64,000 nt of DNA from Bradyrhizobium sp. WD16 (lineage in GTDB: Bacteria; Pseudomonadota; Alphaproteobacteria; Rhizobiales; Xanthobacteraceae): the NCBI RefSeq assembly GCF_024181725.1, contig NZ_CP028908.1:3399501-3463500 (forward strand), in the 5' to 3' direction. The position numbers were made by a program, and so were the translations under genes. Shown here piece by piece: positions 50,982 through 59,893 of this stretch (position 1 is its first letter; each line of letters starts with the position of its first letter). The notes under the pieces were generated by a model, which saw nothing but the letters and a program-made list of their open reading frames with translations, was not told where the DNA came from and made no database searches.

Positions 50982-51300
50982 TCAATCGTCGATGCCGCGC
51001 ATGGTTGTCGCGTCGCCCCAGTCGAGACCAGAGCCGGGCTCGTGGAGCTGCGCGGCCTTGAGCTGCCGACTGGTGACCATCACCTGGTAGCCACCGAGCT
51101 TGGGATTGTATTTCAGTGACGGCCACGGCAAGGGGCAGTGATCGTCGCCGATGCCGAGAAAGCCGCCGAAGCTCAATACGGCGTAGGACACCCGACCGGT
51201 GCGCTTTTCGATCATGATAGAGCCCGGACATGTCGTCGATATCGCCGATCATCGCCAAGACCATGAAGCCCGCCGCCTTGCTGGCCTTCATCAGCGACAT
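50982..51300 (-). pseudogene. Decayed PRC-barrel domain gene
   Basis: The C-terminal 77 codons read IEKRTGRVSYAVLSFGGFLG, GDDHCPLPWPSLKYNPKLGG and YQVMVTSRQL, an unmistakable PRC-barrel. Upstream, the expected N-terminal part (SKAAGFMVLAMIGDIDDMSG) is in another frame, so a frameshift lies near 51225. The gene sits exactly between two GAGCATGATC-type repeats. Confidence 0.7.
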
Positions 51301-51397
51301 CCATGCGCTGCGAGGAAGCATTCGGCAAACTCGCCGACAGCGCCTGTCCGCTGGTGACGCACTACAGATTGCCGAAGGCGGCTGCGCACCCTCTGGA

Positions 51398-51496
51398 GAG
51401 CATGATCCGGAAAAGGGGTGCCGGTTTTTCGATAAGATCATGCTCCATCAAAAGGTTGGAGCGCGATAGCGATTCAATTCGAAGCTATCGCGCTCC
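51398..51496. repeat. Two-palindrome element, GAGCATGATC type (copy 2)
   Basis: GAGCATGATC pairs with GATCATGCTC. Then come ATCAAAAGGTT and a perfect second palindrome, GGAGCGCGATAGC with GCTATCGCGCTCC around GATTCAATTCGAA. It directly abuts a GTGTGGTGG-type half palindrome at 51497. Confidence 0.85.
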
Positions 51497-51555
51497 AGTG
51501 TGGTGGTTCAGAAATTCCCTTCGTTGCTCGCAGCGAGTCCTCTAAGGGAAGTCGC
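51497..51555. repeat. Partial CTAG-type palindrome with a different stem
   Basis: AGTGTGGTGG (the same end as family B) is followed by TTCAGAAATTCCCTT, a loop containing CGCAGCGAG, and AAGGGAA. The right end is missing. It reaches to the stop codon of the methyltransferase gene at 51559. Confidence 0.55.
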
Positions 51556-51558
51556 CGG

Positions 51559-52410
51559 TCAGGGCTTGACCGCGGTCACCATCCACATCGCGGCCTTGAG
51601 CAGGACGCGCGCCCCCTGCTGGTGGCGGGCGAGCATGGTGCGAATGTCGGCGCGGGCAGCCTCGACCTTGTCCTGCGGCTGCCCCTCGAGCGCCCGGCTG
51701 GCGGGACCGATCGACGTGGCAACCGTCAGTGCCTGATCGAGGCCGCGGCCGGCTGCCATGTCGAGTTCGGCATCGAAGGGCGCGAGCGCGAGCGCGCCGA
51801 AGCCGGCTTCGGTGAGGATCGCGCGTACACGCTCCTCGCTGGCGAAGGCGAAGGGACCGGGGTCCTCCGGCTTCATTTCAGGCAGCCGCGGCACGTGCTT
51901 GTAGGCCTCCTGGACGGCGGCGATGAAATAGGGGTTCTCGCGCGGCGCGCGCCAGCAGACGAAAGCCAGCCGCCCGCCCCGACGCAGCGCTGCCGCCAGG
52001 TTGGTGAAGGCCTGCACCGGATCGTCGAAGAACATCACTCCGAAGCGCGACACCAGGGCATCTGCCGCTTCCTTCGCGAACGGATGGCTGGCGGCATCCG
52101 CCTGAAGGTAGTCGATCTCGAGGGCCGCAGGTGTACGCTGCCGCGCCCGGGCCAGCATTTCAGCCGAGATGTCGAGGGCCGTGACATGGCCGTTCGATCC
52201 GACGCGCTCGGCAAGGGCGATGGCCGAGGCGCCGCAGCCGCAGCCGATATCGATGACCCGCTCGCCGGGACGGATGTCGGCGCGGTGGAGCAGTTCGTCG
52301 AGCACCGGCACGAAGGTGACATCGAGGCTGTCCTGAAAGTCGGTCCATTTTCGTCCCGCGGCCCCGTTCCAGTAGGCGGCCTGGTCGACGATCGGAGGTG
52401 TCGCTGTCAT
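51559..52410 (-). CDS. Class I SAM-dependent methyltransferase
   Basis: A 283-residue methyltransferase with motif I VIDIGCGCGASAIALAERVG at ~53-72, then VTALDISAEMLARARQR and LQADAASHPF (motifs II/III). The segment SRFGVMFFDDPVQAFTNLAA is typical of UbiE-like/type 11 enzymes. The start is at ATG 52410, preceded by GATCGGAGG-like sequence outside the frame. The substrate is unknown. Confidence 0.87.
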   Translation of the reverse strand: MTATPPIVDQAAYWNGAAGRKWTDFQDSLDVTFVPVLDELLHRADIRPGERVIDIGCGCGASAIALAERVGSNGHVTALDISAEMLARARQRTPAALEIDYLQADAASHPFAKEAADALVSRFGVMFFDDPVQAFTNLAAALRRGGRLAFVCWRAPRENPYFIAAVQEAYKHVPRLPEMKPEDPGPFAFASEERVRAILTEAGFGALALAPFDAELDMAAGRGLDQALTVATSIGPASRALEGQPQDKVEAARADIRTMLARHQQGARVLLKAAMWMVTAVKP

Positions 52411-52487
52411 GGCGGTCCTGCATGCTGATGCGCTCGAGAACCTCATAGCATGGCGAAGACATTCGCGACATGAGGCAGCGGCTCGGA

Positions 52488-53174
52488 TCAGGGCCGTGCC
52501 GTTTGCAAGGCGCTGCCCGATTCCGCGTGGCTCAGCGGCAGGGTCGCGGCCGCGACGACCGGCGGCAGGACGAAGCACCAAGCCCCGCTGGCCGCGAAGG
52601 CGAGGGCGGCTAACCCGCAGCCGAGCGCAAACAGCGCCACAGCGGCGGCCATGCGGCCGAGTCGTGCCGAATTTTCCGGTTGCCATTCGCCGCCATGCAG
52701 CAGGTCGGCGATGTCGATCATGATCTGGGTGGTGGTGCCGGTCATCAGCGTGGTCGGTGGCGCCGCGGCCAGATGAATGCGATGGACCGCGTTCTGTACT
52801 GCCATGGCGGCCACCAGCACCATGCCGGTGGCGATGGCTGGAATGGTATCGCCGTCGACAAAGGGGCCGAGGCGTACTGCCATGGCTGCCGCGATGGCGA
52901 GCAGCAGGGTCTTGCCGGCCAGCAGGCTGCGCAGCGACAGACGGCTGCTCAGCAGCCGGGTTGCGATCACCACCGCGCAGAACACCGGCAGCGCCAGCAG
53001 CTTCGCCACGGCGCCCGAAATACCCAGCACCATGGCGGCGCCGAAGGTGACGAAATTGCCGGTGACATGGGCGGTGAAGAGGCCTTGCAGCGCCAGGAAG
53101 CCGGCAGTGTCGACGTAACCGGCATTGAAACTCAAAAGGAGCGGCAGCATCGGTCGCGGAGCGGCGGCGGACAT
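52488..53174 (-). CDS. YoaK/DUF1275 family membrane protein
   Basis: A 228-residue protein with six hydrophobic segments and the family stretches LSFNAGYVDTAGFLALQGLF, TAHVTGNFVTFG and TLMTGTTTQIMIDIADLL. Its function is not known, though it is probably a transporter-like protein. It ends the amidohydrolase cluster transcribed leftward. Confidence 0.85.
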   Translation of the reverse strand: MSAAAPRPMLPLLLSFNAGYVDTAGFLALQGLFTAHVTGNFVTFGAAMVLGISGAVAKLLALPVFCAVVIATRLLSSRLSLRSLLAGKTLLLAIAAAMAVRLGPFVDGDTIPAIATGMVLVAAMAVQNAVHRIHLAAAPPTTLMTGTTTQIMIDIADLLHGGEWQPENSARLGRMAAAVALFALGCGLAALAFAASGAWCFVLPPVVAAATLPLSHAESGSALQTARP

Positions 53175-53232
53175 GGTCGAACCTCGCGTGAAGATCATCT
53201 CATCAATGGCGTTGATGGCGTGACGTCGTCGT

Positions 53233-55119
53233 TCACACCGCCCAGCAGGCGCAGCCGAGGGCACCCCAGAAGGATTTCAGGTCTGCTACGGCGAGCTTGC
53301 GCGACCAGGCGGTGGCGTGGTCGTGGCCGTGCACGCCGCAACTCTGCGCGCAGCCGCATTTCGCCGCCGCGGTCATGCGCAGCGAGGACCGGTTGGTTTC
53401 GTCCGCGCCCCACGCCGCGTAGCCGCCGAACCGCCGCACCGGCGACCAGTCCGGCATCGCGGGAGGCAGTTCGACGTCTTCGAGCGTCCTGAAACGGCTA
53501 GTGCGGTAAACCACCTTGCCGCCGACGATGGTGAGATCCGAAGTGATGTCGGCGATCTCCGTCTCCGGGCAGCTGAAATAGTCGCGATCTGGAACGATAA
53601 GATCGGCGAGCATGCCTTTCGAGATACGGCCCTTCTTGCCCTCCTCGTTGGAGAACCAGGTGACATTCTCGGTCCACATCCGCAGCGCGGTTTCGCGGTC
53701 GAGACAGTTGCGCTGGGGCGTGAGGCGCATGCCGCCGACGGTGCGCCCCGTCACCAGCCAGGCGAGGGAGACCCACGGATTGTACGAGGCGACGCGGGTC
53801 GCATCGGTGCCGGCGGAGATCCGCACACCCTTGTCGAGCATGCGCTTGACCGGCGGTGTCGCTTCCGCCGCTCCTGGACCATAGCGCTCGACGAAATATT
53901 CGCCCTGGTAAGCCATGCGGTGCTGCACGGCGACGCCGCCGCCGAGCGCGGCGATACGATCGATCGATTGGTCCGAGATGGTTTCGGCATGATCGAAGAA
54001 CCAATGCAGCCCGGTGAGCGGAATGTCCTGGTTGACGCGCTCGAACACATCGAGCGCCCGCGAGATCGTCTCGTCATAGGTGGCGTGAAGACGCCAGGGC
54101 CAGCGGTTTTGCGCGAGGATGCGCACGACCTCGTCGAGTTCGCCTTCCATCTCGGCCGGCATATCCGGGCGCTCCTGGCGGAAATCCTCGAAATCCGCGG
54201 CGGAGAACACCAGCATTTCGCCGGCGCCGTTGTGACGGAAATAGTCGTCGCCCTGCTTGTATTGCGACGTGCGCGTCCAGTTCAGGAAGTCGTCTTTCTC
54301 GCCTTTGGGCTTCTGGGTGAAGAGATTGTAGGCAAGGCGGATGGTGAGCTGGCCGTCGTCGCTGAGCCTGCGGATGACGGCGTAATCCTCGGGATAATTC
54401 TGAAAGCCGCCGCCTGCGTCGATGGCCCCGGTGACGCCGAGCCGGTTCAATTCCCGCATGAAATGCCGTGTTGAGTTGACCTGGTACTCGAAGGGCAGCT
54501 TCGGCCCCTTGGCGAGGGTGGCGTAAAGGATGCCGGCATTGGGCTTTGCCAGCAGCAGGCCGGTGGGGTTGCCGTCACCGTCGCGGACGATCTCGCCGCC
54601 GGGCGGGTTGGCCGTGTCGCGGGTGTAGCCGACGGCGCGCAACGCTGCGCCGTTGAGGATCGCACGATCATAGAGATGCAGCAGGAAAACCGGGGTATCC
54701 GGTGCGGCGGCATTGAGTTCGTCAATGGTCGGTAGCCGTTTTTCGGCAAACTGATGCTCGGTGAAGCCGCCGATGACGCGCACCCATTGCGGGGGTGGTG
54801 TGATCGCCACCTGGGCGCGGAGCATGGCCATGGCGTCGGCAAGCGAGCGTACGCCATCCCAGCGCAACTCCATGTTGAAGTTCAGGCCGCCGCGAATGAT
54901 GTGCAGGTGGTTGTCGATCAGGCCCGGCAGCACGCGGCGGCCGGCAAGGTCGATGACGCGCGTCGCCGGTCCGGCCAGGCGCATCACTTCGGCGTCGTGG
55001 CCGACGGCGGTGAAGCGGCCCCCGGTGATCGCTACGGCGCTGGCGGTCGGATTGGTTCGGTCGAGCGTGGTGAAGAGCCCGCGATGCAGAATCAGATCCG
55101 GTGCTTGCTGGAGCGTCAT
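53233..55119 (-). CDS. Amidohydrolase (YtcJ-like) with Cys-rich tail
   Basis: A 628-residue metal-dependent hydrolase. Early metal ligands lie in LPGLIDNHLHIIRGG; later parts include HATYDETISRALDVFERVNQ, WFFDHAETISDQ, GVAVQHRMAYQGEYF and RISAGTDATRVASYNPW. The last ~45 residues are unusual: KCGCAQSCGVHGHDHATAWS and a final GALGCACWAV, rich in Cys and His. The start at 55119 overlaps the XapX gene stop. It forms an operon with XapX and the isochorismatase-like enzyme. The substrate is unknown. Confidence 0.85.
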   Translation of the reverse strand: MTLQQAPDLILHRGLFTTLDRTNPTASAVAITGGRFTAVGHDAEVMRLAGPATRVIDLAGRRVLPGLIDNHLHIIRGGLNFNMELRWDGVRSLADAMAMLRAQVAITPPPQWVRVIGGFTEHQFAEKRLPTIDELNAAAPDTPVFLLHLYDRAILNGAALRAVGYTRDTANPPGGEIVRDGDGNPTGLLLAKPNAGILYATLAKGPKLPFEYQVNSTRHFMRELNRLGVTGAIDAGGGFQNYPEDYAVIRRLSDDGQLTIRLAYNLFTQKPKGEKDDFLNWTRTSQYKQGDDYFRHNGAGEMLVFSAADFEDFRQERPDMPAEMEGELDEVVRILAQNRWPWRLHATYDETISRALDVFERVNQDIPLTGLHWFFDHAETISDQSIDRIAALGGGVAVQHRMAYQGEYFVERYGPGAAEATPPVKRMLDKGVRISAGTDATRVASYNPWVSLAWLVTGRTVGGMRLTPQRNCLDRETALRMWTENVTWFSNEEGKKGRISKGMLADLIVPDRDYFSCPETEIADITSDLTIVGGKVVYRTSRFRTLEDVELPPAMPDWSPVRRFGGYAAWGADETNRSSLRMTAAAKCGCAQSCGVHGHDHATAWSRKLAVADLKSFWGALGCACWAV

Positions 55120-55406
55120 GAGCGGGTCTCCGAGGCGGTCGGCGTGGTGATGGACGTTGCCTCGGCGGCCGCGCGGCCGGGCAGATGTCCGAAAACATGG
55201 GGTGTGCAGCTTTCGAGCCGCCAGGCCGCCGCGAGATCCTGACCTTCGATCAGCCGGCGCGCGAGTGGAACGACCTGCTCGCCGGCCAGAATGCCGGCGA
55301 GACCGACGAGCGCCACGAGCGGCGGCGCAGGCGAGCGCACATTGAGCAGGCTGTAGATGACGCCGACCAGAAGGCCGGCGCCGAGGGAGTATAGGTACAT
55401 CTTCAT
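55116..55406 (-). CDS. XapX-domain (DUF1427) membrane protein
   Basis: A 96-residue protein with two transmembrane segments (YLYSLGAGLLVGVIYSLLNV and PLVALVGLAGILAGEQVVPL), the XapX domain. The rest is a soluble tail. XapX proteins commonly accompany amidohydrolases of this type, and the ATGA overlap supports coupling. The role is unknown, possibly substrate entry. Confidence 0.85.
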   Translation of the reverse strand: MKMYLYSLGAGLLVGVIYSLLNVRSPAPPLVALVGLAGILAGEQVVPLARRLIEGQDLAAAWRLESCTPHVFGHLPGRAAAEATSITTPTASETRS

Positions 55407-55465
55407 CGGCCAATCCTCAGGAAGGAGTGCTCCGGCGCGTGGACCGCCGGAGCAGAAGGAGGAGA

Positions 55466-56122
55466 TCAATGGCCTTCTGCGGCGCCGAACATCGCCTTGG
55501 CGTAGATGATGCCGAGGCCATAGGCGCCGCCGTATTGGCGGGCGATGCCGGTGGTCATCTCGTAGGTTTCGGTGCGGGCCCAGTCGCGTTGCAGCTCGAG
55601 CAGATATTGCAGCGATGTCATCGGCCGCACGCCTGTCTGGATCATCCGCTCCATTGCCCGCTCATGAGCTTCGTCGGAAACGTCGCCGCAGGCGTCGGCG
55701 ATGACATAGACCTCGAAACCCTGCGCTAGTGCCGACAGCGTCGGGCCGACGATGCAGACCGAGGTCCACAGTCCGGCAAAGACGAGGCGGTCCCTGCCGA
55801 TGGCGTTCACGTGCTCGATTACGGCGGCGTCTTCCCAGGTGTTCATCGAGGTGCGGTCCAGCAGCGGCTGGTTTCGAAAGGCGTCGGTGATCTCACCGAA
55901 CATCGGCCCGGAGAAGCTCTTCTCGGCGACCGTGGTGAGGATGGTCGGCACCTTGAAGCCGGCGGCGGCGCGCGAGATCAGCGCCGCATTATTGCGCAGC
56001 GTCACCGCATCGATCGATTTGGTGGCGAACGCCATCTGCGACTGGAAGTCGATCATGATCAGGGCGTGGTTGGCGGGATTGAGGAGGTCGGGACCCGGGG
56101 TCGGGGTTGCGATGATGGTCAT
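55466..56122 (-). CDS. Isochorismatase/nicotinamidase-fold hydrolase
   Basis: A 218-residue cysteine hydrolase with D25 in LIMIDFQSQMAF, a Lys in the AEKSFSGPMFGE region and nucleophile C123 in LWTSVCIVGPTLSALAQG, together the D-K-C triad of the family. It resembles YcaC-type hydrolases. It leads the XapX-amidohydrolase operon 59 bp downstream, so the enzymes may act in one degradation pathway. Confidence 0.87.
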   Translation of the reverse strand: MTIIATPTPGPDLLNPANHALIMIDFQSQMAFATKSIDAVTLRNNAALISRAAAGFKVPTILTTVAEKSFSGPMFGEITDAFRNQPLLDRTSMNTWEDAAVIEHVNAIGRDRLVFAGLWTSVCIVGPTLSALAQGFEVYVIADACGDVSDEAHERAMERMIQTGVRPMTSLQYLLELQRDWARTETYEMTTGIARQYGGAYGLGIIYAKAMFGAAEGH

Positions 56123-56251
56123 CTGAAATCCTCGTTGGTGTGCGCGGGATATTCTGCGGGGTGGGCCCGATCGGAACGCGCGGATATGAGGACACCGGCG
56201 CATTCAAGGATGATTGTTCAGGTTTGACGACAGTGACGATGGCAAATCTCT

Positions 56252-56270
56252 GCCATTCGCCGCGAATGGC
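56252..56270 (-). terminator. Small hairpin after the alpha/beta hydrolase gene
   Basis: GCCATTCG pairs with CGAATGGC over a 3-bp loop, about 30 bp beyond the minus-strand stop at 56301. A short T-containing stretch follows on that strand. Moderate support only. Confidence 0.4.
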
Positions 56271-56300
56271 GGCGCGAAAGTCGTGCTTCGGATTTCCTCG

Positions 56301-57122
56301 TCAGCTCTTGAGGAAAGCGATCAGGTCGGCGTTGAGCCGGTCCTTGTGGGTGGTGGCGAGCCCGTGCGGGGCGCCCTCATAGATCTTGAGCGTGGCCTTG
56401 GGCGCGAGCTTGACGGAGAGCAGGGCGGAGCCGCCGATCGGCACGATCTGGTCGTCGTCGCCATGGACGATCAGCGTCGGCACGGTCATCTTCTTCAGGT
56501 CCTCGGTCATGTCGGTTTCCGAGAAGGCTTTGACGCAGAAGTAGGCGGCGGGCAGGCCGGCCATCATGCCCTGCAGCCAGAATGTGTCACGCACGCCCTG
56601 GGACGCTTTCGCACCGGGCCGGTTGTAGCCGTAGAAGGGATCGGTGAAGTCCTTGAAGAGCTGCGAACGGTCGGCGAGTACGCCCTTGCGGATGCCATCG
56701 AACACCTCCATCGGCAGGCCGTTCGGATTGTTCGGGCCCTTGAGCATCACCGGCGGCACGGCGCCGACCAGCACCGCCTTGGCGACGCGTCCGGTGCCGT
56801 GGCGTCCGATATAGCGCGCGACCTCGCCGCCGCCGGTGGAGTGTCCGACATGCACGGCATCGATGAGATCGAGTTGGTTGACGAGTTCGGCGAGATCGTC
56901 GGCATAGGTATCCATGTCGTTGCGATGCCAGGGCTGGCTGGAGCGGCCATGGCCGCGCCGGTCATGGGCGATGACGCGGTAGCCGTGGGAGGCGAGGAAG
57001 AACATCTGGTCCTCCCAGGCATCCGAACTCAGCGGCCAGCCATGGCTGAAGACGACCGGCTGCCCGTGACCCCAGTCCTTGTAGTAGATCTCGGTGCCGT
57101 CCTTGGTGGTGATGTTGGCCAT
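56301..57122 (-). CDS. Alpha/beta hydrolase of the non-haem chloroperoxidase type
   Basis: A 273-residue hydrolase. The oxyanion segment is [16 protein letters not shown], nucleophile S95 lies in [10 protein letters not shown], the acid lies in [12 protein letters not shown] and the base in [10 protein letters not shown]. The start [20 protein letters not shown] is typical of the cofactor-free chloroperoxidase/esterase group, so it likely acts as an esterase or perhydrolase. It is a separate unit from the operon to its left. Confidence 0.9.
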   Translation of the reverse strand: MANITTKDGTEIYYKDWGHGQPVVFSHGWPLSSDAWEDQMFFLASHGYRVIAHDRRGHGRSSQPWHRNDMDTYADDLAELVNQLDLIDAVHVGHSTGGGEVARYIGRHGTGRVAKAVLVGAVPPVMLKGPNNPNGLPMEVFDGIRKGVLADRSQLFKDFTDPFYGYNRPGAKASQGVRDTFWLQGMMAGLPAAYFCVKAFSETDMTEDLKKMTVPTLIVHGDDDQIVPIGGSALLSVKLAPKATLKIYEGAPHGLATTHKDRLNADLIAFLKS

Positions 57123-57371
57123 GATCGTCCTCGCTGCTCGAAGTGGCTCAATAATTCATGGCCATTTGTAGTTGAAAGATACCGGTCCAAACAATCCGCG
57201 CAATCGTGACAGGCTTGTTCACGAAGTGAGGACAATGCTGCGGATGGGCGCCAGCGCTCCCTCCGGCGGCAGATGCCCGGGCGTTGTATGGGCGAGATGA
57301 AGACAACAGCAGATGGAACCCGAGCCAAAAAGTCGGGCCGGGGTGCGGCACGCAGCAGGCAGCGGCGATCC

Positions 57372-58334
57372 TCAGCCGGCCTTGCGGGCGCGGCCCGGCT
57401 TCTTCGCCGGGGCCTTGGCCGGTTCTTCCCTGGGTTTGCGGCCCGCGCCCTTGCCGGAAATGGGCAGCAGCATCTCGGTCTGCCCTGCGATCCGCTTGCG
57501 GCCCTTCTTGGCCTTGGTGGGCGCACCCGCAGTGGTCTTTTCATGGGCGGCAGGCGCGGCGTCCTTGCCCAGGCTGCGGCGCAGCGCCTCCATCAGGTCG
57601 ATGACATTGCCCTCGCGGTGGGGCTTGGCCCTGGCGATGGGGTGCCCGGCGCGCTTGCGGTTGATCAGGTCGATCAGAGCGGTCTCGTAATCGTCGCGGA
57701 ATTTCTCAGGCTCGAAATGTCCGGACTTGTTCGCCACGATGTGCTTGGCGAGATCGAGCATGTCCTTCGTCAGTCTGACGTCGTCGATGCCGTCGAAATA
57801 CTCCTTCTCGTCGCGCACTTCGTAAGGGTAGCGCAGCAAGAGTCCCACCAGTCCCTTGCCGCGAGCCTGCAGCGCGATGACATGCTCGCGATTGGTCAGC
57901 ACCACGCGTGCGAGCGCCACCTTGTCCATGGATTTGATGGTTTCGCGGATCACCGCGAAGGCATCGTGGCCGACCTTGCCGTCGGGCACGAGATAATAGG
58001 GGCGCATCAGGTAGAGATCGTCGATCTCCGTTCGCGGTACGAATTCGTCGATCTCGATGGTGTGGCTCGATTCCGGCAGGATGGCGTCGATCTCGTCCTG
58101 GGTGACCTCGAGGTAGGTGTCGGTATCGATCTTGTAGCCTTTGACGATGGCGTCGGAGGACACTTCGTCGCCGGTCTCGGCATCGACCTTGAGGTATTTG
58201 ATCCGGTGGCCGGTCGCCTTGTTGATCTGGTTGAAGCTGACCTTCTCGGATTCCGAGGTGGCCGGATAGAGGGCCACCGGGCAGGTCACCAGCGACAGAC
58301 GGAGAAAGCCCTTCCAGTTCGCACGCGGCGCCAT
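57372..58334 (-). CDS. ku: Ku protein for non-homologous end joining
   Basis: A 320-residue bacterial Ku. The core is RANWKGFLRLSLVTCPVALY, EVSSDAIVKGYKIDTDTYLE, SHTIEIDEFVPRTEIDDLYL and YYLVPDGKVGHDAFAVIRET. A long basic C-terminal tail follows (KAKKGRKR, GAGRKPREEPAKAPAKKPGR), as in Ku proteins that recruit LigD. It binds DNA ends. No ligD is in this window. Confidence 0.95.
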   Translation of the reverse strand: MAPRANWKGFLRLSLVTCPVALYPATSESEKVSFNQINKATGHRIKYLKVDAETGDEVSSDAIVKGYKIDTDTYLEVTQDEIDAILPESSHTIEIDEFVPRTEIDDLYLMRPYYLVPDGKVGHDAFAVIRETIKSMDKVALARVVLTNREHVIALQARGKGLVGLLLRYPYEVRDEKEYFDGIDDVRLTKDMLDLAKHIVANKSGHFEPEKFRDDYETALIDLINRKRAGHPIARAKPHREGNVIDLMEALRRSLGKDAAPAAHEKTTAGAPTKAKKGRKRIAGQTEMLLPISGKGAGRKPREEPAKAPAKKPGRARKAG

Positions 58335-58504
58335 GATCAACTCCAACGCAACCGAACGGCCCATCAAATCCCGGGGCGCCGGGAGCGTCAAGCCACTCCG
58401 GGTCTACCGCATGGGCGGGTTTCGGTTCCCCGCCGGGCTCACCGCCTTGCGCCGGACGCCGGCGAGATTAACTCTAGCCATGCTCGCCTTGTGGAGTACC
58501 GGCG

Positions 58505-58741
58505 ATGGGTCAGACCCCGCGCGACCTCGCAGACAAAATGGCCCGGCGCCGCGCCCAGCGCGCCAATGACGGCTATGTACGGGAAACCTTTCGCGAGCCG
58601 CGTGAGCGGGCGCGGCAGACCGCGCGCGCCTTTCTCGATCGCTGGCCGAAGGCCGCCTATATGAGTGAGGTCGAGTATTGGCGCGAACTGCCCGGTGACG
58701 AGATCGAATTCACCATGCGGCGGCTGCGCAGCGCCGATTGA
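58505..58741 (+). CDS. Small hypothetical protein
   Basis: A 78-residue basic protein, MGQTPRDLADKMARRRAQRA, with YVRETFREPRERARQTARAF and AYMSEVEYWRELPGDEIEFT. It resembles short conserved proteins in Rhizobiales but no domain is recognised. It is divergent from ku. Confidence 0.65.
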   Translation: MGQTPRDLADKMARRRAQRANDGYVRETFREPRERARQTARAFLDRWPKAAYMSEVEYWRELPGDEIEFTMRRLRSAD

Positions 58742-58786
58742 GCGCCGGCGCTTCAGGCCGCGTTCCGTCAGTTCGGTCCGGGCTCG

Positions 58787-58996
58787 TCATTTCGTCTTTT
58801 TGCGCGGACGGTTGAGCGCGCATTGGGCATCGAGGATCGCCCGGATCTTCTGGCCGTCGAGGAGGTCGGGGGCCCGGCGAAACCCCTTTTCGACCAGACG
58901 GGCCTGGATGTCCGTCCAGTCGGCACAGTCGCCGGTGGCAGCCAGTTCGACGGCCCGGCGGAAGATCTCAACATCCTGCTTCTTCATTTTTTCCAT
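58787..58996 (-). CDS. Small helical hypothetical protein
   Basis: A 69-residue protein (MEKMKKQDVEIFRRAVELAA, DCADWTDIQARLVEKGF, LLDGQKIRAILDAQCALN) that looks like a small helical, possibly regulatory, protein. A GTG start one codon earlier is also possible. Confidence 0.62.
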   Translation of the reverse strand: MEKMKKQDVEIFRRAVELAATGDCADWTDIQARLVEKGFRRAPDLLDGQKIRAILDAQCALNRPRKKTK

Positions 58997-59188
58997 CACC
59001 TGAGCGAGCGATCAACGTGGGTCGGCACCGTTCTGGTGCGGCAGGAGAGTCTCCAGCCCCACAAGCCGCACAGGTTGAAACCACGCGGGCGGAGCAGGAG
59101 TCAACCAACCGCGACTTGTGATGGTTGTGCGACAGCCTCGATTCCGACTGCAATGCCGCGGGATATCCGGAGGCGGCGGGAAGGGCCC

Positions 59189-59385
59189 TCAGGCTGGTTG
59201 GTGCTGGGCGCGCAGGCGCGCCAGGCCGGCGATCGCGAGCGCCTCCACGTCGCGCTCCCGGCGGCGTAGAGGCCCTTCGGATAGGGGGTGAGTTCAGCGC
59301 GCACGCACTCGGGGGAGGCTTCGGGCGCCATCAGGGCGTAGGTCGTGATGATCTGGGTTAACGCGGCTTCGACGGGGCGGGACAT
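59189..59385 (-). pseudogene. Short conserved hypothetical with probable frameshift
   Basis: The frame opens MSRPVEAALTQIITTYALMA and PEASPECVRAELTPYPKGLY, then turns into unlikely Trp/Arg-rich sequence. The next frame continues sensibly as RERDVEALAIAGLARLRAQH and stops at 59189. A single-base change near 59258 would restore a ~65-residue protein. It is either a real mutation or a sequence error. Confidence 0.55.
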
Positions 59386-59736
59386 GGTCCAATCCTGACC
59401 GCGTGGATTTGGTTTGGGCCAGAAACGTCGGGCCGGACGCCGCGCTGCCGGGCGCCGCGATCGTGATTCCAACGAAAGTCGCGGGGCTGCGGTCGTGGCT
59501 GGCTGGTGCAGGAACAGGCCAGATGCTGCCGCCGGCTCCTGGCAGGATCCCGGTGGCGCAATTGAGCCGTCGCGATGCCGCGCCATTGCCTGAATCCTGC
59601 GCTCCGGCGGCCGCGTTCGTTGCAGGAAAGTCGCACACCGGTTGCGAAATCGAGCGCCGTCGCACGGCTTCATTGACGTCCCAGGGGTGCATGCCGTTAC
59701 GTGAAGAAACGTTGGCGGGGGCCAGGAACGCGTGTG
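59386..59736. other. Stretch without a supportable gene
   Basis: A plus-strand frame is open over most of this region (59403-59744), but its composition (Ala/Pro/Arg-rich, no start signal) is not persuasive. I see no repeat or hairpin of note. Confidence 0.45.
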
Positions 59737-59841
59737 ATGCTTGAGATCGTAACCATGGGATTCGGCCTCCTGAGCGCCGGCATTTTCCTCGCCCACGCCT
59801 TCGACATGGTGCTGAACGGCTCCGGCCAGCGTCGCGCCTGA
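59737..59841 (+). CDS. 34-residue membrane protein
   Basis: MLEIVTMGFGLLSAGIFLAH, then AFDMVLNGSGQRRA: a single hydrophobic helix with a short positively charged tail. CCAGGA lies upstream. Very similar short proteins are known to me from Bradyrhizobium-type genomes, but I cannot confirm this here. Confidence 0.6.
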   Translation: MLEIVTMGFGLLSAGIFLAHAFDMVLNGSGQRRA

Positions 59842-59870
59842 GCAATCGCAGGTCTCCGGGTTTCGTCTCC

Positions 59871-59893
59871 GAGCGTCAGATCCACCGCACTAG
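59871..59893. repeat. Right half of a family B palindrome
   Basis: GAGCGTCAGATCCACCGCAC followed by TAG matches the right arm of family B. Its terminal CTAG is the same CTAG that starts the family D element at 59890, so one element ends exactly where the other begins. Confidence 0.75.

Noticed and set aside
59403-59744. 113-codon plus-strand frame
   Set aside because: No ribosome-binding site, low-complexity composition and overlap with the better small gene at 59737.
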